Origin: Nissolia schottii
Taxonomy: Eukaryota > Streptophyta > Magnoliopsida > Fabales > Fabaceae
Reading direction: 5' to 3'
DNA: 64,000 nucleotides
NCBI GenBank assembly: GCA_003254905.1
Contig: QANU01109201.1
Location: forward strand, 281,606-345,605
The first letter of the stretch is position 1. Each line of letters starts with the position of its first letter. Below are positions 21,400-34,300 of the stretch, piece by piece. Under the pieces are notes generated by a model. It saw nothing but the letters and a program-made list of their open reading frames with translations. It was not told where the DNA came from and did no database searches. The translations under genes were made by a program, and so were the position numbers.

Positions 21400-22044
21400 T
21401 TTTAATTTTTGCTCAAAATGTTGCTTCTCTAATCCAAAAATATATTCAAATCATTTCAAGTTTTATCTTCAAATCTTCCTCTATCTTCTTTTAATTAATT
21501 TTCATTGATCCTCTTGGCAATTATATTTATGAAATTTAAATAAAAACTAAGAAAGACAGGTAATATCTATAAAATCCAAATAATGCTTAAATATCCTATT
21601 TTATGCTTAGAAGTAAATAAAATTCTTTAAACCCTATTAAAAATACTTAAGAAACAAATTAAGAAAACACTTAAATTAAAAAGTTATCATCTATGAAGAT
21701 TGAGTTTTTAAAGATCGTCGTAAATATTGATTTTAAAATTGTTGAAGATATCATAATTTTTTTGTAGAATTGCTGAAATTAAAAATTTCCAGATGTTGTA
21801 ACAACCGACATGATTTAAAAATCACACATATGAAGATTTTTTTTAATTTAATATGAAAAAAAATTCCAGATCATTCACACATAATTTACATTTATATCAT
21901 ATCAAATTACAAATAACCCTCAATGTTCCTTATTTTAAAAATTTGTTAGAATAATTATATTTAGAATATCTATTTCTGATTTATTAAATGTTGAAATCTA
22001 TTTAGAATGAGTTCCAGTCATACAATAATTTTAAATATGTTATA

Positions 22045-22078
<34 letters not shown>

Positions 22079-22890
22079 ATTTTCTTTTAGCAATGACTTT
22101 CCTAAAATGTTTGGATTTGTCTTAAAAAGTAATAACAGTAATGGCATCTTAAAAATTGATTTACGTGAATTTGTCTTATTTTTTTTTAGTAAATCAATTT
22201 TGAAATATTATTTGAACTTCATCTTAAATTACAATTAATAGTAGTATTAAAATATTTAAAAATTTTCGTTATTTAATTTATATGAATGTAAAAGGAAATT
22301 TATTTGGATGTGAAAGGAAATCGTATTAGTAAAAGGACGTAAAAGGAAAAATATATTTACTATTAAGGAAGCTCAATTTGTTATATCCATAATTTACATT
22401 TTTAATTTATATGGATATAAAAGAAAATTTTAATTGATCATGCTTTGTAAATATTTGTTGAAACAACAAATTAAAGTAAAAGGAAATTTACCTAATTCTA
22501 CCAAGTCTAACATGTCAATTAAGTCTAAAAGAAAATTATATGGACGTGATTCTACCATGTCTATTTTTGTAGCATTAAACATGGAATGTGCTTCATTGAT
22601 GCGTTAATGAATATATTAAATAAGAAAAATTGTGCTCAGAAATGCGATCAGTGCTTTTATAACCGATTGCTCAAATAAAAATTGAGTAGGAGAGTTAAGT
22701 GTGTTGGCAAAGGAGGCATGTATGATGGTTGTTGCTGGCTTGCGATATGAGACAATGAAGATGTAATGATGGTGGTTCACGGTGATATTTGATTGTTGGT
22801 TCAATGGTGTCAGTGTTTTGTGAGTTTGAATAACTGACAATGATGTGAGAGTAGTAATGCCATTTTTTTTAGGTCATAGATTTTCTATTG
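21400..22890. other. AT-rich non-genic stretch with (TA)n microsatellite at about 22048-22076
   Basis: No gene is recognised. The sequence is strongly AT-rich, with a run of about fourteen TA units and a few repeats of 'AAAAGGAAATTTA' between 22290 and 22500. Confidence 0.6.
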
Positions 22891-22894
22891 GTGC

Positions 22895-23365
22895 AGCTCA
22901 GAGCATAATTCACCGAGACGTGAAGGTGAGAACTTTGTTGCTAAAGTTGCTGATTTTGGCCTTTCCAGACCCATGTGAGCACTGCTGTTATAGGTAGTTT
23001 CGGTTATCTTGATCCTGAATACTTTAGAAGGGAACAGCTTACCTAGAAATCAGATGTTTATTCATTCGGTAGTGTTAATGGAAGTGTTGTGCACAACAAG
23101 GCCAGCCTTGAACCCTGTCCTTCCTAGGGAGCAGGTTAATATGGCTGAGTGGGTGATGAGCTTGCAGAAAAAAAGGAATGCTTGATCAAATCATGGATAA
23201 GAATCTTGTTGGGGATACAGCTGACAAGTGCTTGGCAGAGCATGGAGTGGACAGGCCTTCTATGGGAGATGTCTTGTGGAATCTTGAATATGCTCTTTAG
23301 CTTCAAGAGACCTTGTTGGTTAACTGCAGCTACTATTCTGATTAATTCTGGCCTAGGGACCAGTT
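22895..23365 (+). pseudogene. CrRLK1L-type receptor kinase pseudogene fragment
   Basis: The kinase C-lobe of a FERONIA/THESEUS-like receptor can be followed across frames: 'AAQSIIHRDVK' (catalytic loop), '[11 protein letters not shown]' (DFG), '[17 protein letters not shown]' (activation segment), 'ALNPVLPREQVNMAEW' and '[20 protein letters not shown]'. Part of the catalytic loop after HRDVK is deleted, a stop follows 'QLT', and frames shift at about 23075. The extracellular and N-lobe regions are missing. No introns are seen, but this family is usually intronless, so origin by retrocopy is not proven. Bases 23366-24003 hold no other gene. Confidence 0.85.
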
Positions 23366-24003
23366 TCAAAGGCCTGATTGATGAATGGTTATTTCTTATT
23401 GAGTGATAGTGATAAGGGCCAAATGCTAATGAGCTGGTTAGGAATTGTACTTCATGTAAACCGATTAGGAGTTTCAGCTACATCAGTTATTCTTACACCT
23501 TGCAATATTTCCAGGTTGTAAGATCTTTCTTCAGAACATGAATTCGGCAAGTTGAATTGTTTCCTTTTCACTTTTCTGAAAATTCTTAGGGAAGCTGTTA
23601 GGTAATAAATATATTACATGTTCCTTGATAAAGAGACTCGTTTAAAAATTTTCAATCACAAACTCATTTACAATTTGCAGTAAATGACTCGGCTTACTAT
23701 TTTTTTTTTAACTGAATCAACTATAGATAGGATACTGAAATTGGGTAGCATAGAATCTATTATTTTAAAAGGAAATACAAATTGGAGGCAACTTATGACC
23801 CTGATTCTTGGCATGATATTATTACGAGTATGATTGAGAGAACCTTGCATTCAATCACACTAAATTGGTAATTCCAGGGTTAACAAACCAAAGATTACAC
23901 ATTTTATTCAACATGAAATCTGGGTGCAGAACGAACACCTTTACTGACACAAGACACATTGAAACAATTATCATTCTTGGAGCACATTGATGACCTTTAA
24001 AAT

Positions 24004-25175
24004 TTATCTCCTGCAAACTATACCATTGCCACTGCTGGCAACACCAGCGCAATCCAGCAAGCCATACTCCATCACCCTGCTCTTCTCTTCCGATGCTTCA
24101 GCAGGATCAAACATACAAACAGCACAATCAGCAGAAAGAAGTGATGTCGTTCTGTACCTGTTTCCCCCTCCGACCACCGGCATCGCCACGCCCTGCTTCG
24201 CAGGGTTCCGAAAATCCGGCTGATAAGTGCTGCCAAGGACTCCCTCAACTCTGGGGGACAGGCCATAGAATCTGAACTGAACCTCCAAGTGCGCAAAGCA
24301 ATCATCGCCAGGGATCTGATAGTTGTGCTTTCTACTGTCCTCCTTGGTGACAGGCACCACATTGACGGATATCTCTGCAGCTTCTGGCAGAGTAACGATA
24401 ACGCTGTTCTTGCTTGATGTTCTCTCCACTCGAACGAGGCTCTCCGGGCACTGCCAGGAAGAGAGGTGGCCTTCCGGGATCACAAGCTCCTCGTTGTTAT
24501 AAGAGAGCTTCAAGTGGTCAGCTTCGCCGTCCCAAATTGCTGACGGCGTTGCCTCAACAGAGAGGTTGTGGGAGCCAAAGAGGATTCCCAGTGCTTGAAT
24601 CCAGGTGTAGTCCCTGCTTCTCCCCGCCGGCCTGAGGCCGATGAAACGGGCATTGACTTGCAGGTTGACATCGGACACTAGGCTGAAGTACTCGTTGCGC
24701 CGGCCATGGAAGTAGAAAACAGTGCCGTCTGCACCAACAAAGCGGGGGTCCAAGCACGCAGATCCACGGTCATTACAATTTGGCTTCCGATCTGTTATCA
24801 TCAAATATAGAATGATACACAAAATAATTATTAATAGGAGTACGCTGCCAAATGAAAATATGCCAAACCTAGGATTTTAATCAATGAATTAGTTAGCAGT
24901 TGTGATAATACGGTTTGTGTGGACATGTAAATGATCTTACGTTTGCATTGAGCTTTGCATATGGGAGAGTCACAGTCAACATAGCAGATTTTGGCTTTTG
25001 GGTCAGTTGGTGACATTAAAGGGCACTCAGCAGGGCATGGCATTTTCTTGAGAAAGCATGGGCTACTTCGTTGGGTGCAGGTCCTAGTTTCTGCATTGAT
25101 TTGCATTGCGTAGCACGCAAGTAACAAGAGCACAAATGCTAGGCCATTGCTGCTTGGGATAGCCATGATGCTCAT
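24004..25175 (-). CDS. Root_cap-family (LEA-related) secreted protein
   Basis: Two exons, complement(24941..25175) and complement(24004..24791), join in phase 1 to give 340 residues. The start chosen gives a signal peptide ('AFVLLLLACYAMQINA'); an ATG nine bases downstream would also work. A Cys-rich segment follows ('CPAECPLMSPTDPKAKICYV', 'CDSPICKAQC'). Exon 2 carries the Root_cap domain: 'GSACLDPRFVGADGTVFYFH', 'VNARFIGLRPAGRSRDYTWI', and the C-terminal 'YGLSPRVEGVLGSTYQPDFR'. Members are extracellular plant proteins known from root-cap and late-embryo transcripts; biochemical role unknown. A CATAAAA about 40 bp upstream of the start may be the TATA element. Confidence 0.9.
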
Positions 25176-25660
25176 GTTCTTTTGATACACATCACGGATC
25201 AACGTGACACCTCGCGTTTTATGCTCTCTCTGGCTTGTGATTGTTGTCTTGTTAATAGAAAACTAAACAAGTGGTCATTTAATTACTAATATTCTAAGAG
25301 TTGGAAACCGTTCTTTACCGATTATTGCGTTCTTGAAGTCTCAGCTATGTTCTGTCAATTGCAATTTAACTTCCAGAACGTGTCCAGGATCGGGAATATC
25401 TGCTTCATCTTTTGAATTGTGAATGCAATAAGATTGTATTATAAATAGAACATGGGATAGTTGACCTTTGTGCCTTCCAATTATGGCAAAGGCTTCATGA
25501 ACGGAGAGGGCTGACTGAACCCCTTCCCCCACTTCCCCCTTCCTAACACGCGCGGTCGCGCACACACCAAGTTTGGTTTAGCCAAGAGAAATGGAGAAAA
25601 CTTGTGAAGAGAGCAAGGCCTGTTAAGAATTTATTAACATTAATATTGAAAAATGGAAAA
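25176..25660. other. Intergenic, promoter side of the Root_cap gene
   Basis: No gene is seen. It must hold the promoter of the minus-strand Root_cap gene. A C-rich run (CCCCTTCCCCCACTTCCCCC) lies at about 25519. Confidence 0.5.
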
Positions 25661-26063
25661 TGTTATGGACTAGCCCATTGAGTGGGCCTTCGGATTGGAC
25701 TCCACGGACCATGGGCCACCAACCCGACCCATTGCTCCCCAAAACGGATCTCGCGGAATTGAACTGGGAATCGCGGAAAGATCTCTGGAGAGATCTTCAG
25801 CATCCGCGAGGGAAATCCTCAACCATAGAGACCTTCTCGGGAACTACTCCACCAATCCCCAAGGGCAATCCTCACCTATAAAAGAACCTGGGTCACCAGG
25901 TACACACCAGAACCCTTCTTGATTATAAACCCTCTAATATAAAATCCCCTTACTTTGGCATCGAAGTGCTTGCAGGTACTCCCATCGCCCTTGAAGTCCA
26001 TTGAAGGATCCACCAAGGAAGCTCGGAGTCCTTAGAGAGTCACCGAAGCACTATTTCGGTACA
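25661..26063 (+). repeat. 5' LTR of a gag-bearing gypsy-type element
   Basis: Runs from TGTTATGGACTAG to CGGTACA (403 bp). A TATA box, CCTATAAAAGAACC, lies at about 25875. It is followed one base later by TGGCATCGTTTATGGGGA, which resembles the primer-binding sites of plant Athila/Tat-like elements. No matching 3' LTR was found. Confidence 0.65.
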
Positions 26064-26065
26064 TT

Positions 26066-27620
26066 GGCATCGTTTATGGGGAATATTTATGGCCTCCCAC
26101 ACCTCTGGACGATGAATTTCCTTCTTGGCGATCCCAAATGCCACCTAAACTCAAGAGGAAGTCTTACAGCGTCGTCACGTCAATGGAGAACCACCAAGGA
26201 GCGGCATCTACCGCCAACTCCACCCATCCAATCACAAATAACTAGATCTCGGTCGATGAAGAGATTCCGCACGATCAACCGCAGGCGACGGAACAAGGCA
26301 ACAAGGAAGAGGAGGAGCTACCTCCCACACCTAACCTGGCCGTCGTGGTGAGAGATCAGGCAACAAAAATCCAACAACTCGAAGCAGCCCCCCAACGCCT
26401 CCAACAAGGCAACGAGCAGCAAAAGAAGGACACTAAGATCCATGAAATCACAGAGAGAGCCCGAGAAGAGGCCGAGAGGAAATGGATTGAGGCCCAGAAG
26501 CGAGCCGAAGAAAGAGTTCCCTACCTCAACGATACTAATTCCGAGGAAGGCCAACACCCAGCGCACAACATCGTAGAAGAGCAAGTCTTTGAATCCGCCT
26601 ACAAGTCCACCACGGACCCCACATGGCGAACGGCAGACAGAAATCGAGCAGGATCTAGAAAGGCCACTAGGAAAGGGAAGGAGACCAACGATTTCTCTGA
26701 TGACATCCTAACAGTGATCCCTGTGCACAGATTCCACCCACCTACCCACATGGGGTCGTATGACAGGACGTTAGACCCACAACACCACTTAGACGCGTTT
26801 GGTCACTGAATGATTCTCGACGGTGCAACAAATGCCATCCAATGCAAATCTTTCCCTGTAACATTGCGGAAAGGTGCCCTCAGCCGGTTCAACGTGTTGC
26901 CTCCAAAATGCATCCGTTGTTTCGACGAACTAGCAGCAAGGTTCCTCGCCAACTTCACCGCATGAAGAACAAAGCCTAAGATGGTTGTAAGCCTCTTAGG
27001 TGTGATCCAGAAAATCGACGAGACACTCCAACAATATTTAGATCATTTCTACGAGGAATGCACACAAGTAAAAGATTTGTAGTCGCAAGCTATCCTCATG
27101 GGTCTGACCAACGGCCATAAGAGAGGAAGCCCATTTTCCAAGAATCTCTCAAAGCGACCTCCGCAAAGCCTCATTGAGATACAGGAGCGAGCTGAAGAGT
27201 ACTTGTTCCATGAATAAGGAATGAAGGCAGTGAGGGGTGACCCGCAAAGGGACCCTATGGAAAGCTCACGAAGAAAAAGGCCTCGTAAATCTTTGCAGAG
27301 GAAACGCCCAAGGATGATCTAAGAAGGTAGATACAATTCCTATACCCCCCTCACGGATTCTCTCACTCAATTGTACAGAGAGATACAACACATCGACAGA
27401 TTCCCCAAGCCCAAGCACATACAGCTGAGGCTGGGAACCGACACTACCCTATTCAGCCAATAACATGAGTCATACGATCATGACACAAGTCGACCTAAAG
27501 GATGAGGTAGAAAAATGGGTACGCAGCAGGCAGCTAGAAAGGTACATACTAGCAAGCTAGAAAAGATGTGGAGAGGACAAAGATCAAGACCAACACCCCC
27601 TAGAGGTAATCACAGGCGTA
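26066..27620 (+). pseudogene. Decayed retrotransposon gag (no pol)
   Basis: One frame runs from about 26090 with internal stops. It carries a coiled-coil-like Gln/Glu/Arg-rich region ('ATKIQQLEAAPQRLQQGNEQ'), then the retrotransposon gag motif ('MGSYDRTLDPQHHLDAFGH', 'LDGATNAIQCKSFPVTLRKG', 'CFDELAARFLANF', 'DETLQQYLDHFYEEC'). A Lys/Arg-rich tail follows. At least five stops interrupt it. No protease or RT follows before similarity fades near 27620, so this is either a deleted element or a non-autonomous one. Bases 27620-27973 are AT-rich with no recognised gene. Confidence 0.8.
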
Positions 27621-27985
27621 ATAATCATGGACATTTATTTTTATTATGTTGATATCCATGGGGTGAATAAGCTTGACACATTGGAGTTAGAGCAGAAGAG
27701 GGAGAAAAATGTATTAGGTTAATACATTTTGTAATATATTAATATTTATTTGCGTTAATGTTAATACCTATTGTTATTATGTTAATACTGTCGAGACACA
27801 TGAGTATCACACAAAATTGAGAGGGAGAGAATTTGCTTTGAGAAAAAGCCAATATAATGTGATGAAAAAAGAATGCGTTCAAAAGAAATATTATTCATTG
27901 TATTAAATATAATAATTTTATTTATTTCCTCGCTCATATCCATGTTTACACGGACGGGGTTAGTGTTAAACTTAGGAGTGTAATT

Positions 27986-28143
27986 TTTTTGCCTTGACTA
28001 ATCCGGATCGACCCGGGTCGCGCACCTGGCTATGACGGGTGAGTCTTCCAGTGGGGATAACTGCGTACACAAGGTCTCGAACTCAGGACCTTGCTTAAGC
28101 GATACCAAGCCACTAACCACTTGGATCAACTCTCGTCAGTTAC
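27986..28143 (-). mobile_element. tRNA-derived SINE
   Basis: A 158-bp unit on the minus strand. The A-box region is GATCCAAGTGGTTAGTGG (28110-28127) and the B-box GAGTTCGAGACC (28073-28084). It ends in a short A run and is flanked by a perfect 12-bp duplication AGGAGTGTAATT (27974-27985 and 28144-28155). It lies about 250 bp upstream of the PLP-enzyme start codon, within its likely promoter. Confidence 0.9.
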
Positions 28144-28394
28144 AGGAGTGTAATTAAGCACCAAAGACTCATACTCATTTAATCAAATATCAAGAGTTCG
28201 ATTCTTTATCAGATCTAAAGTATCCTACCCTCAAAGGTAATTAGTAAAAAATATTAGTCGGATTAGTGTTGGCGAACAATTGGCATTCAAGTAAGACGGC
28301 TACTGTGTTTATCTTTTTCCTTGCTCATATACTGTGGAATCGAACGAGTTGATAGTATAGCTTCGTGTACAGAAGGATAGAGCAAGGAGGAACA

Positions 28395-31300
28395 ATGCGC
28401 GTCATATCCTGCGCCGCCTTTGCTTATCCTGCGCTTCCTATTCGAGCTTCCACTCCAACGGCCACCGTTCGCTCTGCACCTCGTGTCTCAGTTCCGGCCA
28501 TTGCCAACCCTTTCGTCCCAGAGGTACCAACTGCCACTACCGTTAAGCACAGTTTTCGAGTGCTTGGAAAGCACTGAAAATTGTGGAAGAAATTTACATT
28601 TACTTTCTAACTGTACCTTTCGGTTCCTTGGAAAGCATTGGAGATTGTGAAATATGAGAATTTGTGATTTCTTTTTTCTGAAGAGAGCACAGTGTCTAAT
28701 TTTATTTTCTTGTCATTTCCTCATGAAATTCAGAGGTTATTGTTGTCTGGTTTGCTATCAGCTCTGAGCTAGTCTGAGTTTTAGGCTGTTCTAATTCTAG
28801 GTTTTTTTCGTGGATTGTAATGTGGGCGCTGGTGTCTGTTTTAGATGCCGAAAGAACATGTGGATTTGGCAAGTACGGTAATGGTTTCCTTTTGTTGCAG
28901 TGCAGGTTGTGGAAGCAGTAGATGCCTTGCATTCAGAGTTCAGGGCTGTGGATAACTTGGTTGCATTCAATGCCGCCCGTGTCCTTAAATCTTTCCAGAA
29001 TGCACGAGTTGGATCTCATGTAAGTTGCGCAGTTACATTTCCATAAGCAGTTTGCAAATGTTATTCTATGATATTCTTTCGATTGTAGACCCTTTTTTTT
29101 ATGGCATTCGGCTGATTTTGATGGATGGCTTTGTAATAGTGTTCTTTTTTTTTTGGCATTACAAACAAAAAATTGCAAAAGTAGGAAACCCTGTAACTTC
29201 AGATATGGCTAGTGAGAAGCGAGAACCTGAAGCTTCCTATTCGAACATGAGCTGAAATTATGCATAAAATCTATTAGCTAAATGTAGGATACCTGATAGA
29301 TTATAATTGACGCTTTATCTGGGACAGATTCTGCAGACAATCATAGTTACTGAATTGTAATCCCTGCTATGCAGAAAAAGTAAAGTCTATTACAGTGATG
29401 TGTTAGAGAAATAGGTGAGAAAAACACTGCCATCCCCCACAAAAAAATGATGAAAAATTATTTCAAAGTGAAGTTGAAGTTTATCTGCAAATGTGGCAAA
29501 AACCTTTTTTGTTTTTTTGGATAGATAATCTGGCAAAGATATAGGAAAGAAAAACGCCGTCATCCCCTCCCCCACCAAAAAGATGAAAAATACTTTGAAA
29601 GTGAGGTTTATTTGAAAATTATTCATTTTTGTTTTTCGGTTTGATCAGTAATATCCTCTAAACATAAATTTTTTTGGTCCTCTGTCCTAAATTCAATAGT
29701 CAGGAGGTTGAATGTGTTTTCTTGTTTAGTCACCAGTATCTTTTTTTGGAATACTACTATGTTTGAAACCCTTGGTAGGCAATTTAACCTTTTATTAAAA
29801 CTTATGCAGGAATAGTTATAGTTATTTTATACATTTTGGGAATCTAATTGATTGTTAACATGCATACTGCTACCAGCATTTTGGTGGTTGCACCGGTTAT
29901 GGTCATGATGATGCTGGGGGTCGAGAGGCTCTTGACCAGGCTTTTGCAGAAATTGTTGGGGCTGAATCAGCTATTGTTCGTTCACAGGTTTCCAGTTTTC
30001 TCTGTATTTTATATTTACTTCTTTGTTCCTGCCGAAGTTAACAATGTAGAAGTTACAATATGCTCATCTGTCAACGCTCAACAGTTCTTCTCAGGTACTC
30101 ATGCTATCACATGTGCTTTATTTGCTCTTCTAAGGCCGGGGGATGAGGTAACACATCGTTTTTTGACATTATCTGCTCTTCATTATTTGCTAGCACTTTA
30201 CCTTTGTACATTGTCCTTGTGAATTTGTGACTGGAGTGTGGTTTAAACTGATATAGCTGTCAGCTCTTGGCAGTTGCTGGTGCTCCCTATGACACCTTGG
30301 AGGAAGTAATTGGGAAAAGGGACGCTGGTGGACTGGGTTCCCTCCAAGATTTTGGGGTGAAGTATCGAGAAGTTCCGGTATGCTACTAAATTGGTATATT
30401 TTTCTGGTTTTAACTTATCACTCGTCTTTCTGAGTCTCTGCTGACATTTTCCCACCAGCTTGCTGAGGATGGTGGACTTGACTGGAATGCGCTGATGGTT
30501 GCTGTCAAACCTGAAACGAAATGTGCACTGATACAGAGGTCATGTGGTTATTCATGGCGTCGAAGTTTGAGTGTTAATGACATAGGGAGGGCAATAAAAA
30601 TAATAAAAGTGAGGTTCTTAATTGTGCATTTGTGCTCTTTGCTTGGTTTTTTTGGTTTTTTCCTGGTATAAAAAGATATCTTATTTGATAAGGGGAAATC
30701 ACAAGAGAGGATAAGCCATCCTCCAAAAGAAACTGCAATGCTAAAGGAAAACAAAAAGTATAAGTTCCCATAGGACTCCCTACCTGAACATTATCTTGTC
30801 CAGCCCTGAATTCATTTAGAAGCTGACCTTCATCATCTACATAAAAAGAATCATGATCATCTTCAGCATATGAAAACCCACCCCGCCTGAGTGTCTGCGG
30901 AAGAAGAATCTTCTCCAACCTTTCAATGGAATTTAAATCTTGAATGGAAAATGATTTTAAGCACGAAACAACTGTTTCATGATGCAACACTAGTCAACCT
31001 CATTGGCTATCATCCCGGAATGTCTGCGTGTTTCTTTTTTCTTCTCCATCCTTTGACGTTTCTTCATTCTCTGATGATTAAATTTCACCTTTCTTGCAGT
31101 TTTCCCGAAAATCCTTTTGGGATATATAGCATTACTGATCTTGAATTACATGGGCATTGTTTTCAACGTTTTGATTTACTCTTTGCTTAGCTTGAATTAC
31201 ATTATGCTTTTCAGTTGGTTATGAGAGTACAATGGCGTCAATGCATACAATTGAACCCACCTATTGGAAAAGAAACTTGGTGGTGATTGTTGTAGAAATT

Positions 31301-34300
31301 ATACTTGATTTTGACTGCGTACTTTAAATAAATTTATTTCCAGCTTCTTTGTTTTGGTTAGCTTAATGTTTTGATTAGTTCATATTTAGCTAATTTTATA
31401 AATTTATCATAATTGAGTTATGTTTTATCGAATTATAAAGTGATACACATACAGATTAAAGTATAAGATAACTTTTAAGTCTTAAGGTATATTTTATTTT
31501 ATTTCTTTCATTTGTTTTATTATAAAGTTAACATCATTTAATATCAATTATAAATATAACTTTATGTTTAGTTACTAATTATATTACTTATATTTTCTTT
31601 TACATATGTAAACTCTTACGAAGATTTTACGATTTGAGTTTGTTGAGACTTCACAAGTTTATTCAAACTCTCAAGATTGACATCATTGGTTGTAACCACT
31701 AATAATAGTTATCACATACTCCCTCCTTATTATCTGTCATTTTCAAATTAGTTACATTCTTAACTCAATGTATCTGGTTAATTAAAATGACCACATACAT
31801 TAATTTAAGAATGTACCAATTGTAAAAATAGACATATATTATGAAACGGAGGGTGTAGTACTTTTGCCTTTAAATAGGAGTCCTTTTTCCTGATAAAAGT
31901 ATTGGAAACTACTAACACAGCCTGGCTTGTTCCAGTTGTGACCTAAAAAGGATCTTTGGAAAGTAATAGTGCCATTTACTGGGAGGTTTAAAGGCATTGA
32001 AAGGAACTGGCCATTGACAGTAAAATAGAAGAAATGTGTGTAATGATGAAAATAGAAATGAACCGGACAGGATCAATCTGTGTAATACAAATACCAGTGA
32101 AAAGAAAACCCAGAGAAACAATGACAATGGAGCTTTTGAGAGGCTCCTGTATTCCTGTAAGAACTGGTATCTATTAGGAATAATTGCTGAATAATGCTTA
32201 GTATTGTTGATTGATAATAACCGAATCCCAGTGGGGAACACGGTTGCAGAACAGAAAATATAGAAAGGTAGCAGAAAATAACCTGGGAATTATGGATCCC
32301 TTGGTCCCCTATGTCCTGACTGAATTTCTGAATGCCCCCCCTCTGCCTTACGGTCTCTCTCATATAGCAAGAGAGAATCAATTGCTGAAAATCCCTAAAA
32401 TCCCTCACCTTCCCCTTTTATCTGCAACTAACTTATTTTTTCTGATACAATAAAATAATACAGCTAATCCAATCAGATTCTATCTAATTTAAATTCAAAA
32501 TAATCAGCTTGCTGATCTATTCTTTCCTTTTCTGGTATAATGCCGCGGAAAAGGAATAATATCCTTTCCTTTATTGACTGAATCCGTGGCTGGCGGGTAT
32601 GTAACAATTCCCTCCCCTTGAAGAACCACCTTGTCCTCAAGGTGGAAAGAGGGAAAGGCTGTTTGGATATCTGTGACGGATTCCCACGAGCTTTCGAAGT
32701 CTGGAAGGTTTTTCCACTTCAGCAGGACTTCCCACTGGTTAGCTGAGTTCCTGCGGACCGCGAGGACCTGCTGTGGCTCGACCTGCAACTCAAAGTCCTC
32801 TGTCAGAGCTGCTGGGAGAGGCTGAATCTGCGTGGTGGGGGCTACACATTTCTTTAGTAGTGAGACATGAAAAACAGGATGGACACGGGCTCCTTCGGGC
32901 AGCTTGAGTTTGTAGGCAACCATTCCCACTCTGGATAGTACTTCAAACGGACCATAAAAGCGTGGGCTGAGCTTCTGGTTTACTCTCTTGGCTAAGGTTT
33001 TCATCCTGTATGGTTGCAGCTTGAGATAGACTAAATCCCCCGGTTCAAAGGACACGTCTCGCCGCTTCTTGTCCGCATAAGTGCGCATCCTATTTTGAGC
33101 CCTTTCCAATTGAAATCGTAACTCATCAAGCATGTGGTTCCTTTCCTCCATCAAGTGTCTGACTTCTTCCACTGCTGTCTCGCCACCTCCCCTTAGAAGA
33201 GCTGGTGGGTCTCGCCCATAGAGAGCTCGGAAGGGCGTCATCTTGATTGACCCGTGGTAGTTGGTATTATACCAATACTCAGCCCAATTGAGCCAGCGTG
33301 GCCATTGTTTGGGCTTCGAACCTGTAAAACATCGAAGATATGTCTCCACACATTTGTTGACTGCTTCGCTTTGCCCGTCGGTCTGCGGGTGATCTGCCGT
33401 GCTCATCTTGAGAGCTGTTCCAGCCTGTTTAAACATTTCGGACCAGAAAGTACTCATGAATAACCGGTCCCGGTCTGAAACTATTGAGTTTGGGAACCCG
33501 TGAAGCTTCACTACTTCCTTTACAAACAGATCAGCTACCTCCTTAGCTGAATATGGGTGGGATAGTGGAAAGAAGTGTGCAAACTTTGTCATTCGGTCCA
33601 CTACCACCAAGATGGTGTCCTTCCCTTGGGCCTTGGGCAAGCCACCAATAAAATCCATAGCTATCTCCGACCACACATTCGCGGGAACCGGTAGGGGCTG
33701 TAACAGGCCTGCAGGGGTCAAGGTGGAATGTTTGTTGGTTTGGCAAGTAGGGCACTGCCGCACATAGTCCATAATAGTTTTCTTCATACCTTCCCAATGT
33801 AACAGGCCAGAAATTCTCTTGTATGTTCGGAAGAATCCTGAGTGTCCCCCTATTTTTGTGTCATGGAACTCTTGAAGGATTTTCGGAATTAACTGGGATT
33901 GCTTGGGGACAGCTAGACGCCCCTGATGCAATAGTCGGCCATTCTGGAGAGTATACCCTGTCGGCGCAGGTTCCCCTGCTATAAGACTCTGCATGATCCC
34001 TCTGAGCTTCGGATCGTGGTGGACTTCTTCGGCTAGGCCTTCCCATTCACTTGCAGAGACCACAGATACTGCTGCCATTTGAAACTTCCGTGATAGAGCA
34101 TCCGCCACTCTGTTTTCAGTACCCGCTTTGTATTTTATCTCAAAATCAAATCCCAACAATTTTGACAACCATTTCTGCTGTTCCTCGCCCCCAACTCGCT
34201 GGTCTAGAAGAAACTTTAAACTCTTCTGATCGGTAAAGACTGTAAACTTCCTGCCTAACAAGTAATGACGCCACTTCTGAATGGCTAACACCATCGCCAT

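Larger units (their letters stand above)
18900..21400 (-). repeat. Gypsy-type LTR, interrupted by plastid DNA and a solo LTR
   Basis: Minus-strand sequence flanking the plastid insert (21038 to about 21400 and about 18900-19023) looks like one LTR. It has a TATA box TCTATAAATAGC at about 21243 and a downstream leader ('GAGCTCCGTGTCCCC' at about 21109). It continues across the 37-bp repeat to 'TTCTTCTATGCATGATG' at about 18968. Outer borders are not resolved. Similarity to Athila/Tat-type LTRs is an impression only. Confidence 0.4.

Noticed and set aside
22616-22840. 74-codon minus-strand frame near the kinase pseudogene
   Set aside because: AT-rich, no recognisable domain, no splice context.
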